A stretch of DNA of 64,000 bases from Alphaproteobacteria bacterium (lineage in GTDB: Bacteria; Myxococcota_A; UBA796; CAJQPC01). Both the position numbers and the translations under genes were made by a program. Location of the stretch: assembly GCA_020632795.1 (NCBI GenBank), contig JACKEV010000006.1, forward strand, positions 1,112,501 through 1,176,500, written 5' to 3'. A model generated the notes under the pieces. The model was not told the origin of the DNA, did no database searches, and saw only the letters and a list, made by a program, of their open reading frames with translations. Of the stretch, positions 17,791-25,569 are shown in pieces (the first letter of the stretch is position 1; each line of letters opens with the position of its first letter).

Positions 17791-19584
17791 CTACCCCGCG
17801 GGCAGGGTCACGGTGTACACGGGGCTGGCGGCGGAGGGGTCGGGGGGCTCCTCCAGCCGTCCGCCGTGCTCCCGGAAGACCTGCTGCGCGATCCAGAAGC
17901 CCATGCCCGAGGCCAGCCAGTCATCCCCCCCGGCGCGGGCGGCCCCGGAGAGCGCGAGGCGCAGGCGCACCTCGTCGCCGTCCTGCTCGCCGGAGATGTG
18001 CAGAGCGCCGCCCGGCCCCAGCGCGGCGCGCAGGGAGCGCAGGAGCTGCGCGAGGGCCTGGCCGAGCAGCGCCGGGGAGCCGACCGTGTTCAGGGCAACG
18101 GAGCGGTCGTGCTCGATCCGCAGGCCGGCGTCCCGGTAGGAGCCGCCGATCAGGCCCAGGATCTCCTCAAGCAGGGCGTTCAGCTCGATGGGCTGCCGCT
18201 CCTCCACCCCGCCCGCGCTGGAGAACCTTCCGAGGCTCTGGAGGATGGCGCGACATCGCTGGGCCTGCTCCTCGATGGCCGTGATCATCGGGATCAGCCG
18301 AGGGTCGGTCGCTTTGACCCGGGCGATCTGGGCCATCCCGAGGATGCCGGCGACGGGGTTGTTCAGCTCGTGGGCGAGGCCCGCGCCCATCTCGGCGACC
18401 GCGGCCATGCGCGCGGTGCGGACCAGGCGCTTCTGGGACTCCTGCAGCTCGCGGGTGCGGGCCTCCACCCGCTCCAGCAGCTCCTCGTTCCAGGCCTCGA
18501 TCTCCTGGTTCTTGGCGGCGATGGTGTCCTGGTTCTCGCGCAGGCGCTGCGACATCTCGTTGAACGCACGGGTCAGCTCGGTGACCTCGTCGTTGCCCTC
18601 GGGATCGACGGTGCGGCCGAGGTCTCCGCGGCCGACCTCCACCGCCGCGTCCTTGAGCTTGACCACCGGGCGGGAGATCTGCCGCGCGCCCACGAGGCCC
18701 ATCGCCGCCACCAGCACCGCCGCCAAGCCGTACATGAACAGCGTTCGCCGCTCGATCTCCTTGCCGGCGGCGGTGATGCGGTCGGCGGGGACGGCGATGA
18801 CCACCGTCCAGCCGGTGTCGGCGACGGAGTGGAAGGCGGCGAAGATGTGGCGGTCGCCGAGCAGGTACTCCGCGTCGCCCGCCACGCGCCCGCGGAAGTT
18901 GCGGTGGACCGCCGCGTCGACCAGCTCGGTGCCGGCGCCGGAGATGACCGCGCCGCTGCTGTCGAGCAGGGCCACCGCGCCCTCGGGGACGACCTGGCTG
19001 GCGAAGTGCCCGGCGATCTGGGACAGGGACAGCTCCACGCCCACCACCCCGTCGGCCGTGCTGGTGGCCACCGCCGCGGGGACCACCGGGGCGCGGCCCT
19101 CGGCGGGCTCGTAGGGCGTGCCCAGCGCCGCACCCTCGACCAGGGCCTGGGTGTAGGGCAGGTTGGCGATGAAGCGGGCCTGGCGGTCCTCGTCCACCGC
19201 CTCGTGGGCGGCGAGCGGCCCGACGAGCTGGGCGGGATCCCGGATGGCCAGCGGCCCCGCGAGGATCTGGCCGTCGGCGTCGACGGTGACGACCACGTTG
19301 ACGGCGTCGTACTGGCGATAGAGCAGGCGCTGGAAGCCCTCCAGCTCGTCGCTGCCCAGGCGCTCGACGTCCCAGACGCTGGTGGCCAGGCGCAGGCCCC
19401 GGAGCCGGTCGTTGAGCCAGGTGGCGGTGAAGACCGCCAGGGCCTCCGCCTGCTTGCCGTGCAGGACCCGCGCCTGGGAGATGTGGGAGTTCCGCGCGAT
19501 GCGCCCGGCGGCGTAGCCCGTGATGCCCAGGGGGAGCATCGTGGCGAGGCCGACCATCAGGAGCAGGCGGACGTGGAGGCGCAT
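17791..19584 (-). CDS. Membrane histidine-kinase-like receptor with degenerate ATP-binding domain
   Basis: 597 residues. TM1 (about 7-28), a periplasmic dCache-like sensor (about 35-275), TM2 (about 283-302), HAMP (about 300-352), a coiled coil, and a HisKA helix with His405 in GLAHELNNPVAGILGMAQ. The C-terminal region lies where HATPase_c belongs but lacks its key motifs. The N box reads ALAQLLRSLRAAL without Asn, and the G1 position reads LALSGAARAGGDD rather than DxGxG. So it probably cannot phosphorylate itself and may be a receptor for an intact kinase in the operon. Nineteen bases after the hybrid kinase gene. Confidence 0.9.
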   Translation of the reverse strand: MRLHVRLLLMVGLATMLPLGITGYAAGRIARNSHISQARVLHGKQAEALAVFTATWLNDRLRGLRLATSVWDVERLGSDELEGFQRLLYRQYDAVNVVVTVDADGQILAGPLAIRDPAQLVGPLAAHEAVDEDRQARFIANLPYTQALVEGAALGTPYEPAEGRAPVVPAAVATSTADGVVGVELSLSQIAGHFASQVVPEGAVALLDSSGAVISGAGTELVDAAVHRNFRGRVAGDAEYLLGDRHIFAAFHSVADTGWTVVIAVPADRITAAGKEIERRTLFMYGLAAVLVAAMGLVGARQISRPVVKLKDAAVEVGRGDLGRTVDPEGNDEVTELTRAFNEMSQRLRENQDTIAAKNQEIEAWNEELLERVEARTRELQESQKRLVRTARMAAVAEMGAGLAHELNNPVAGILGMAQIARVKATDPRLIPMITAIEEQAQRCRAILQSLGRFSSAGGVEERQPIELNALLEEILGLIGGSYRDAGLRIEHDRSVALNTVGSPALLGQALAQLLRSLRAALGPGGALHISGEQDGDEVRLRLALSGAARAGGDDWLASGMGFWIAQQVFREHGGRLEEPPDPSAASPVYTVTLPAG

Positions 19585-19603
19585 CAGGGGCCGTCCAGGG
19601 ACG

Positions 19604-20797
19604 TCAAGCCGCGCTCCCCCCCTTCGGGAAGCTCAAGGTGAAGACCGTGCCCTGGCCCTCGACGCTCTCGACCGACACCGTGCCCCGGTACTTCGTGGCG
19701 ATGCGGTAGACGATGTTCAGGCCCAGGCCCGTGCCCTTGCCGGGGGCCTTGGTGGTGTAGAAGGGGTCGAACACAAGGCCGATGTTGTCGGCGGGGATGC
19801 CCGGCCCGTTGTCGATGACCCGGGCCCACACCCGGTCGTCGTCGCTGCCCGCCTCGACGCGGATCCGGCCGTCGCCGTCGGGGCGGTGGGTGCGGACGGC
19901 CTCGACCGCGTTCTTCACCAGGTTGACGAAGACCTGCTGGATCTCGCTGGTGCGGGCGTTGAGGTAGGTCTGGGGCTCGACCGTGATCTCGAAATCCACG
20001 CCCTGGCAGTCGGCCGAACGCTCCACCAGGCGCACAGCGTCCTCAATGACGCGCGTCAGCTCCACGGTGGTCAGGTACTCGGAGGTGGAGGCGCGGGAGT
20101 AGCTGGACAGCTCGACGACGATGTCGCGGATGGTCCGCGAATACTCCACGATCTCGCGGGCGTAGTCCTGGCAGAGCTTGACGTCGTCCTCCTCGGCGAT
20201 CGCCTCGGCCAGGCCCATGATGCCGAACAGCGGCGAGGAGACCTCGTGGGCGATGCCGGCCGCGAGGGTGCCGATGCCGGCGAGCTTCTCGGACTGGATC
20301 AGCTCAGCCTGGAGCTTGCGGGTCTCGGCGAGCGCGGCCTCCAGGTCGTGGTTCTTGCGCTGGAGATCATGGACGAGGCGGCGGTTCTCGGCGGTGATGT
20401 CCTGCCGCTCGCTGGCCCGTTCGACCTTCTTGCGGATGTCGAAGACGTTGTTGAGGGGCTTGAGCACGTAGTCGAAGGCCTGCAGCTCCAGCGCGGTGAG
20501 CGCGGTCTCCAGGCTGGCGTAGCCGGTGATGATGATCACCTCGGCGAGGTCGTTGACCTCCTTCGCGAAGCGCAGCAGCTCCAAGCCGTTGACGTCGGGC
20601 AGGTTCTTGTCGGTGAGCAGGATGTCGACGCCCTCGGTGCGCATCAGGCGGAGGGCCTCGTTGCCGGTCGAACAGGTGCTGACGCGCCACGGCCCGTCAT
20701 CGAACACCGCGGTCAGGATCTGCAGGATGACCGGCTCGTCGTCGACAACGACGAGGTGCTTCCGCGCCTGGGGCGCCTTCGTCTCCACGTCGTTCAC
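19604..20797 (-). CDS. Receiver-histidine kinase hybrid (first gene of signalling operon)
   Basis: 397-residue cytoplasmic protein. N-terminal receiver (about 13-130) with acidic pair DD (19-20), phosphoacceptor Asp63 in LLTDKNLPDV, and Lys113 in LKPL. A coiled coil (about 130-172) leads to HisKA with His184 in GIAHEVSSPLFGIMGL. The complete HATPase has VFVNLVKNAVEAV, DNGPGIP, FDPFYTTKAPGKG and GTGLGLNI. GTG start at 20797 behind ggagagg. An N-terminal receiver means its kinase activity is probably controlled by another kinase. It heads the operon running to 8997. Confidence 0.94.
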   Translation of the reverse strand: MNDVETKAPQARKHLVVVDDEPVILQILTAVFDDGPWRVSTCSTGNEALRLMRTEGVDILLTDKNLPDVNGLELLRFAKEVNDLAEVIIITGYASLETALTALELQAFDYVLKPLNNVFDIRKKVERASERQDITAENRRLVHDLQRKNHDLEAALAETRKLQAELIQSEKLAGIGTLAAGIAHEVSSPLFGIMGLAEAIAEEDDVKLCQDYAREIVEYSRTIRDIVVELSSYSRASTSEYLTTVELTRVIEDAVRLVERSADCQGVDFEITVEPQTYLNARTSEIQQVFVNLVKNAVEAVRTHRPDGDGRIRVEAGSDDDRVWARVIDNGPGIPADNIGLVFDPFYTTKAPGKGTGLGLNIVYRIATKYRGTVSVESVEGQGTVFTLSFPKGGSAA

Positions 20798-20877
20798 GTC
20801 GCCCTCTCCAAGGGGAGGGGCATCCTAACACGCCGCCCCCTTCCGCACAGCGGGCGCGGTGCCAGTCGACGGGCTAT

Positions 20878-20905
20878 TTGACAGGGGCACGCGGCCAACT
20901 AAACT
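20878..20905 (+). promoter_or_regulatory. Probable sigma-70-type promoter
   Basis: TTGACA at 20878-20883 and TAAACT at 20900-20905, separated by 16 bases, upstream of the lipoprotein gene at 20987. The expected transcription start, near 20912, leaves a leader of about 75 bases. The -35 box is a perfect consensus match in a very GC-rich background. Confidence 0.55.
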
Positions 20906-20986
20906 GAACGCTGCAACAGCCGCAGGCTCCCGGTTTGGGGCTGGTGCGGTGTCCCGTCATTAGGATGAAGGGGTAAGGTGCTGCTG

Positions 20987-21604
20987 ATGCGATCCGCAAC
21001 CGGGATGCCCTTGGTCGTCGCGCTCCTCGCGTTGGTGGCCTGTGACGGCAACAAGACGCCCACCGAGAAGGACGCGGCTGCCCAGAACCGCTCCTATGTC
21101 GAGCGGCCCAGCGAGGACGGCCTCACCCTGGTCGAGATCGACCTCAACAACGACGGCCGCCCCGACGTCTACAACTACTACCGGGAGCGCGCCCAGGCCG
21201 CGCGCCTGCTGGTCAAGAAGGAGATCGACCTCAACTGGGATGGTCGGATCGACATCATCTCCTTCTACGACGACACCGGCACCCTGATCCGCGAGGAGAT
21301 GGACGGTGACTTCGACGGCCAGGTCGACTGGATCGACCACTACCAGGGCGGCCGCCGCGTCATGAGCGAGGTCGACACCGAGTACGACGGCCGGTTCGAC
21401 CTGTGGAAGTACTACGAAGGCACCCGCATCCGCCGCAAGGAACGCGACACCACGGGCGACGGGCGGGTGGACTACTGGGAGTACTTCAACGACGACGGCG
21501 AGATCGTGAAGACCGGCCGTGACATCGACGGCGACGGCGAGATGGACGTCCGCGACGACGCCGAGGCGACCTCGGAGGCTGACGCCGAGGCCCCGCCGCA
21601 GTAG
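20987..21604 (+). CDS. Lipoprotein with Asp-rich calcium-binding-like repeats
   Basis: 205 residues from ATG 20987 (an in-frame GTG at 20978 would add three). Signal MRSATGMPLVVALLALVAC with lipobox LVAC. The body is a string of five to six units of the form D-x-N/T/D-x-D-G-x-x-D followed by an aromatic strand: DLNNDGRPDVYNYY, DLNWDGRIDIISFY, DGDFDGQVDWIDHY, DTEYDGRFDLWKYY, DTTGDGRVDYWEYF, DIDGDGEMDV. These resemble EF-hand-like or thrombospondin type 3 calcium loops. Likely calcium-binding surface protein; partner unknown. Preceded by a good promoter; convergent with the gene ending at 21626. Confidence 0.87.
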   Translation: MRSATGMPLVVALLALVACDGNKTPTEKDAAAQNRSYVERPSEDGLTLVEIDLNNDGRPDVYNYYRERAQAARLLVKKEIDLNWDGRIDIISFYDDTGTLIREEMDGDFDGQVDWIDHYQGGRRVMSEVDTEYDGRFDLWKYYEGTRIRRKERDTTGDGRVDYWEYFNDDGEIVKTGRDIDGDGEMDVRDDAEATSEADAEAPPQ

Positions 21605-21610
21605 GCCAGG

Positions 21611-21626
21611 GCCTGCCCTCGCAGGC
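21611..21626. terminator. Possible bidirectional hairpin terminator
   Basis: GCCTGC-cctc-GCAGGC, a 6-bp GC-rich stem with a 4-base loop, between the convergent genes ending at 21604 and 21626. No U-run follows on either strand, so it may only be a transcript-end structure. Confidence 0.3.
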
Positions 21627-21997
21627 TACGGCACGTCCACCGTGACGTCGTCCGAGGGCACCGTGTCGCTGTCCTCGGTGAACCATTGGATCTCGTAGGT
21701 GCCGCGGCGCAGCGGGGCGACCTGGATCTGCGCCATCCAGCAAGCATCGCAGTCCTCGCTGTCGTCCTCCCAGGCCTCGTAGACCCGGAACACCTTCCCA
21801 TCGGGCTCGATGTCCGGGGAGAAGCTGGCGTCGCAGCCGCGATAGATGCCGTTCCGGGTGACCTCCAGGCCCTCCCCCCACTCGACCGCCTCGACCAGGG
21901 GGGGGTCCTCGCTGTCCAGATCCCAGTTCTGGCACGGCTCGGTGGAGTACGAGATGACGGTCTCGGAGACGCAGGAGAGCAGCAGGGTGATGAGCAT
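21626..21997 (-). CDS. Small lipoprotein, unknown function
   Basis: 123 residues. The start MLITLLLSC is unusually short for a lipoprotein signal (lipobox LLSC with Cys9, no basic n-region), but a ggagg Shine-Dalgarno four bases before the ATG supports it and no earlier start exists in frame. The mature part is acidic and has four further Cys (PCQNW, RGCDAS, EDCDACW), suggesting disulfides, and beta-strand patterning. Not a recognised family. It lies 40 bases after manC and could be the last gene of that transcript. Confidence 0.7.
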   Translation of the reverse strand: MLITLLLSCVSETVISYSTEPCQNWDLDSEDPPLVEAVEWGEGLEVTRNGIYRGCDASFSPDIEPDGKVFRVYEAWEDDSEDCDACWMAQIQVAPLRRGTYEIQWFTEDSDTVPSDDVTVDVP

Positions 21998-22037
21998 CGG
22001 TCCTCCAGGGTCGGACGAACATATCCCCGATTCGGCG

Positions 22038-23120
22038 CTACAGGTAGTCCTCCAGTCCCTCGCGCTCCATCGCGTCGATGACCTCGCGCACCCTCTGGGC
22101 CTGCTCCAGCGGACAGATCAGCAGCGCGTCTCCGGTGTCCACCACCGCGAGCCCGTGGACCCCGACCATGGCCACCAGCTTGCCCGGCGCGATCACGAGG
22201 TTGTCGTTCGCGCCGATGGCGATCGCCGCGTCCACGCGCGCGCGGCCCAGCGGGCTGGCCGGGACGTGCTCCGCGAGCGCCGCCCAGCTCCCCAGGTCGG
22301 ACCAGCCCAGATCCACCGGGGCGGTCAGCACGTATGGCGCGCGCTCCATGATGCCGTAGTCGATGCTGGTCCGCTCCAGCGTCGGGTAGATCTCGTTGAG
22401 CCGCTCGGGGCTGTGGCGCAGGCGCTCCAAAGCTGCCCAGGTGTGCGGAAGGTGCTGGCGGAAGGCGTCGCGAATCGCCTCTGCGGTGAAGACGAACATG
22501 CCGGCGTTCCACAGGTGCTGCCCGCCGGCGACGTAGCGGGCGGCGGTCTCCGCGTCGGGCTTCTCCACGAATCGCCGAACGCGCCGCATGGGGTGGCCGT
22601 GCCACTGGCCGACCTCCGCGCCGATCTCCAGATAGCCGAAGCCGGTCTCCGGGCGGTCCGGCTCGATGCCCACGGTCACCAGGGCGTTGGTCTGACTGGC
22701 GGCCTCGGCGCAGGCCAGCAGCGCGGCGCGGAACCGGGCCTCGTGGGTGATGAGGTGGTCGGAGGGCAGCACGGCAACCACCGGGTTGCGCCCCTTCGCC
22801 CGCCGCGCGATCTCGGAGGCCCCCCAGCCGATGGCGGGTGCGGTGTTTCGGCCGACCGGCTCGACCAGGAGGTTCTCCGGGGGCAGATCGGGGAGCTGCT
22901 CGGCCAGCGGGCCCGCCATCTCGGCGCTGGTGACCACCAGCACCCGCTCCACCGGGATCAGCGGCGTGATGCGGGCCAGGGTCTGCTGGATGAGCGTGGG
23001 CCCGCCGTCCACCGACAGGCACTGCTTGGGCCGGGCGCGCCGGGACCACGGCCAGAACCGCGTGCCCCGCCCCCCTGCGATGATCAGCGCGAAGAGATCG
23101 TCCTGGACGGCACGGCTCAT
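22038..23120 (-). CDS. manC: Mannose-1-phosphate guanylyltransferase
   Basis: 360 residues. Makes GDP-mannose from mannose-1-phosphate and GTP for polysaccharide or LPS synthesis. N-terminal nucleotidyltransferase signature IIAGGRGTRFWPWSRRARPK, with PKQ lysine, then VLPSDHLI and the sugar-binding ETGFGYLEIG and FVEKPDAETA, WNAGMFVF. Length fits a mannose-1-P guanylyltransferase without the C-terminal isomerase (cupin) domain. The start chosen is ATG 23120, which overlaps the trmL stop by four bases; the longer frame upstream is the shadow of trmL. Confidence 0.95.
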   Translation of the reverse strand: MSRAVQDDLFALIIAGGRGTRFWPWSRRARPKQCLSVDGGPTLIQQTLARITPLIPVERVLVVTSAEMAGPLAEQLPDLPPENLLVEPVGRNTAPAIGWGASEIARRAKGRNPVVAVLPSDHLITHEARFRAALLACAEAASQTNALVTVGIEPDRPETGFGYLEIGAEVGQWHGHPMRRVRRFVEKPDAETAARYVAGGQHLWNAGMFVFTAEAIRDAFRQHLPHTWAALERLRHSPERLNEIYPTLERTSIDYGIMERAPYVLTAPVDLGWSDLGSWAALAEHVPASPLGRARVDAAIAIGANDNLVIAPGKLVAMVGVHGLAVVDTGDALLICPLEQAQRVREVIDAMEREGLEDYL

Positions 23121-23599
23121 GGGGTCTCCGCGAACAAGGAAGGCGAGATGCGCTGCAGCGCAGCGTAGCTCACCACGGCCACGGCGTTGGAGAGGTTGAG
23201 GCTGCGAACGGGGCCCGGCATGGGCACGCGCCAGGCCCCGTGCGCGTCGACCAACGCGGTGGGGAGGCCCACGGACTCGGGCCCGAAGAGGAGCACGTCG
23301 CCCCGGGCAAACGGGCACGCGGTGTGCGGCCTTCGCCCGTGGCTGGAGAAGAGATGCAGAGGACGCCCCCCCGCCCACCCCAGGAAGGCCGCAAGGCTGT
23401 CGTGCTCCACCACGTCCACCAGGCGCCAGTGGTCGATGCCGGCGCGCCGCACGGCCTTCTCCGAGGTGGAGAAGCCCAGGGGGTGGATGAGGTGCAGGCG
23501 CGCGCCGATGCCCACCGCGAGGCGCCCGATGTTCCCGGTGTTCCCAGGAATCTCCGGAGTCAGGAGCGCGATGTGCAGGCAGGGGTCGTCCGCCGACAC
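23117..23599 (-). CDS. trmL: tRNA (cytidine/uridine(34)-2'-O)-methyltransferase TrmL
   Basis: 160-residue SPOUT methyltransferase that 2'-O-methylates the wobble nucleotide of certain leucine tRNAs, using S-adenosylmethionine. Family marks: LLTPEIPGNTGNIGR near the start, LIHPLGF, KAVRRAGIDHW, then the SPOUT knot FGPESVGLP and RSLNLSNAVAVVSYAAL. GTG start at 23599 directly abuts the grpE stop, and its own stop overlaps manC, so the three genes are translationally linked. Confidence 0.95.
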   Translation of the reverse strand: MSADDPCLHIALLTPEIPGNTGNIGRLAVGIGARLHLIHPLGFSTSEKAVRRAGIDHWRLVDVVEHDSLAAFLGWAGGRPLHLFSSHGRRPHTACPFARGDVLLFGPESVGLPTALVDAHGAWRVPMPGPVRSLNLSNAVAVVSYAALQRISPSLFAETP

Positions 23600-24193
23600 T
23601 CAGGCCTCGCCGGCCGTCTCCACGTGCTGACCGATGACGACCCGGGCTGGCCGGATGGTGCGGGTGCCGACGCGGTAGCCGTGGTCGAAGACCTGGACCA
23701 CCCGCCCGTCCATGCGGGCGTCGGGGACCGGCATCATGGTGAGGGCCTCGTGGTAGTCGGGGTTGAAGGGCTCGCCCTCGACGCCGATCTCGGTGAGGCC
23801 CATCGCGTGGAAGCCATCCAGGAAGTTCCGGTACACCATCTCCACACCCTCGAGGATCGAGTCCTCGGTGCCGCTGCGGCGCATGGCGTCGATGGTTCGG
23901 CGCAGGTTCTCCAGCGGCTCGAAGAGCCGGCTCACCGCGTCGCCCTTGATGATCTCCTCGCGCAGGGCGAGCTGGCGCTGCTGGCGGTCCTTGAACGCCT
24001 TCATGTCGTCCTGGAGCTGCTTGTAGGCCGACGAGACCTTACGCAGGCGGGCGGTGGTGGCGTCCAGCTCGGCCTGGAGCGCCGCCTGGGGGTCGAGGCT
24101 CTCCTCGGTGGTGGGGTCCTCGGACTCCGAGTGGAGGTCGACCACCTCGGCGTCCTCCTGGGTGTGCTCGGGGGCGTCATGTTCATTCGACAT
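23600..24193 (-). CDS. grpE: Nucleotide exchange factor GrpE
   Basis: 197 residues. Releases ADP from DnaK in the Hsp70 cycle. An acidic N-terminus precedes the long dimerisation helix (about 30-100: ELDATTARLRKVSSAYKQ, DDMKAFKDRQQRQ), then VSRLFEPLENLRRTIDAM and the beta domain ending in GYRVGTRTIRPARVVIG, all GrpE-typical. Start taken at ATG 24193, behind a gaggag Shine-Dalgarno. No dnaK, dnaJ or hrcA nearby. First gene of grpE-trmL-manC. Confidence 0.95.
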   Translation of the reverse strand: MSNEHDAPEHTQEDAEVVDLHSESEDPTTEESLDPQAALQAELDATTARLRKVSSAYKQLQDDMKAFKDRQQRQLALREEIIKGDAVSRLFEPLENLRRTIDAMRRSGTEDSILEGVEMVYRNFLDGFHAMGLTEIGVEGEPFNPDYHEALTMMPVPDARMDGRVVQVFDHGYRVGTRTIRPARVVIGQHVETAGEA

Positions 24194-24215
24194 GGGGAAC
24201 TCCTCGTCGGGCAGC

Positions 24216-24243
24216 AAGCTAACCCCAGCGGAGGGGGCGTCAA
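24216..24243 (-). promoter_or_regulatory. Possible promoter of grpE
   Basis: On the minus strand TTGACG (24243-24238) and TAGCTT (24221-24216) are 16 bases apart, just upstream of grpE. The -35 box matches the consensus in five of six positions; the -10 box is weak. No CIRCE-type repeat is present. Confidence 0.4.
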
Positions 24244-24308
24244 CCTGCCTCGACCCTTGACGCCGCAGGCAGAGGGACTAGGTGTGTCAGCGCACATGCG
24301 AGGCCCCT

Positions 24309-25562
24309 GTGGAAGACCGACAGACGCGCACCATGACCATCCTCGCGGCCGTGCTGGTCGTGCTGGTCCTGATCATCCGCTTCGCCGAGCCGAGCGACCC
24401 CGAAGATGAAGGTGGACCCCAGGATCTCGTCGAGGTCACCGCCGACGCGGTGGTCGCGCTGACCCTGGTCAACCAGGACGGCACGCTGACCGCCGACCGC
24501 ACCGCCGAGGGCTGGGTGATCACCGCACCGGACCCCGCGCGGGGCGACGACGACACCCTCAACGGCCTGGTCGATCTGGTCGACCGGCTCAAGGCCGATC
24601 CCGCGCTGGAGGGCGCCGACCCCGCCAAGTACGGCCTGGACACGCCCCGCGCGGTGCTCACCCTGCGCCTGGACGACGGCGTGGAGCACCGCCTGGAGCT
24701 GGGGGCCAAGGCCCCGGTGGGCTACAAGACCTACGTGCAGTTCAACGGCGGCGGGGTCCAGGTGGCCTCGGGCGACCCGGGGGACGAGCTGACCCGCCCG
24801 TTGGGGACGTTCCGGGACCGCACCGTCATCCGCCTCGACGAAGCCGTCGTCACCGGCCTGGCCTGGGACGAGGCTGAGGCCGGCTGGGCCGTGCAGCGGC
24901 GCGGCGAGGCTTGGTGGCTCGCCGACGGGCGACGCGCCGACGCCCGCGTGGTCGCGCGCCTCCAGCAGACCCTGCGCACGCTCACCTTCGAGGGCTTCTG
25001 GGAGCACCTCACCCCGGAGGAAGCCGGCCTGGCGCCCCCGCGCGCCACGATGACGATCACCGACGAGCTGGGCGCTCAGACCCTCGCCTTCGGCGGCCTG
25101 CGGGGCGGCGGCGTGCTCGCCCGCTCCCCGGACGGCGTGGTGGGCAGCGTCGACAACTACGACGAGCTGCTGGCCACCATCGGCGAGCTTCTGGAGCGCC
25201 GGCTGGTGCCGCTGCCGCTGGTCGACGTGGACCGGGTCAGCCTGGAGCTGGACGGCAGGAAGGCGAGCTGGCAGCGGATCAGCGGGGCCTGGCAGCGCGA
25301 CGGCGCCCCCGAGGCCGACGCCGGCGCCGCGCTGGTCGACGCCCTCACCGCCCTGGAGGCCGACCGCGCCGCGCGCCCCGAGCCCCCCGCCACCGTGGGC
25401 GGCCGGCTGGAGGTCGGCGCGGGTGAGCAGAGCGTCGTCGTCACCCTGGGGGCCCCCATCGAGGGCGGGCGCCCGGCCCAGGAGGAGGCCGGAGGCCCCA
25501 CGTTCCTGGTCCCTGCGGCCAGCGTCACCCTGCTGGAGGAGCTGCTGCTTCCCTCCAGTTGA
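24309..25562 (+). CDS. DUF4340-type membrane-anchored protein
   Basis: About 417 residues from GTG 24309 (alternatives GTG 24282, ATG 24333). One N-terminal transmembrane helix (TILAAVLVVLVLIIRF), then an extracytoplasmic beta-rich body. Two or three repeats carry the DUF4340 pattern: strands such as VVALTLVNQDGTLTADRTAEG, NGLVDLVDRL followed by YGLDTPRAVLTLRLDDG, and again RRGEAWWLADGRRADARVV. Such proteins often sit beside ABC-type gliding/efflux genes (GldG), which are absent here. Function unknown. Convergent with ffh. Confidence 0.82.
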   Translation: MEDRQTRTMTILAAVLVVLVLIIRFAEPSDPEDEGGPQDLVEVTADAVVALTLVNQDGTLTADRTAEGWVITAPDPARGDDDTLNGLVDLVDRLKADPALEGADPAKYGLDTPRAVLTLRLDDGVEHRLELGAKAPVGYKTYVQFNGGGVQVASGDPGDELTRPLGTFRDRTVIRLDEAVVTGLAWDEAEAGWAVQRRGEAWWLADGRRADARVVARLQQTLRTLTFEGFWEHLTPEEAGLAPPRATMTITDELGAQTLAFGGLRGGGVLARSPDGVVGSVDNYDELLATIGELLERRLVPLPLVDVDRVSLELDGRKASWQRISGAWQRDGAPEADAGAALVDALTALEADRAARPEPPATVGGRLEVGAGEQSVVVTLGAPIEGGRPAQEEAGGPTFLVPAASVTLLEELLLPSS

Positions 25563-25569
25563 GGGCCGC

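Noticed and set aside
22038..23378. Longer manC start with an extra 86 residues
   Set aside because: The extension is Arg/Pro/Gly-rich, out of family and antisense-free only because it overlaps trmL; ATG 23120 gives the conserved IIAGGRGTR start.
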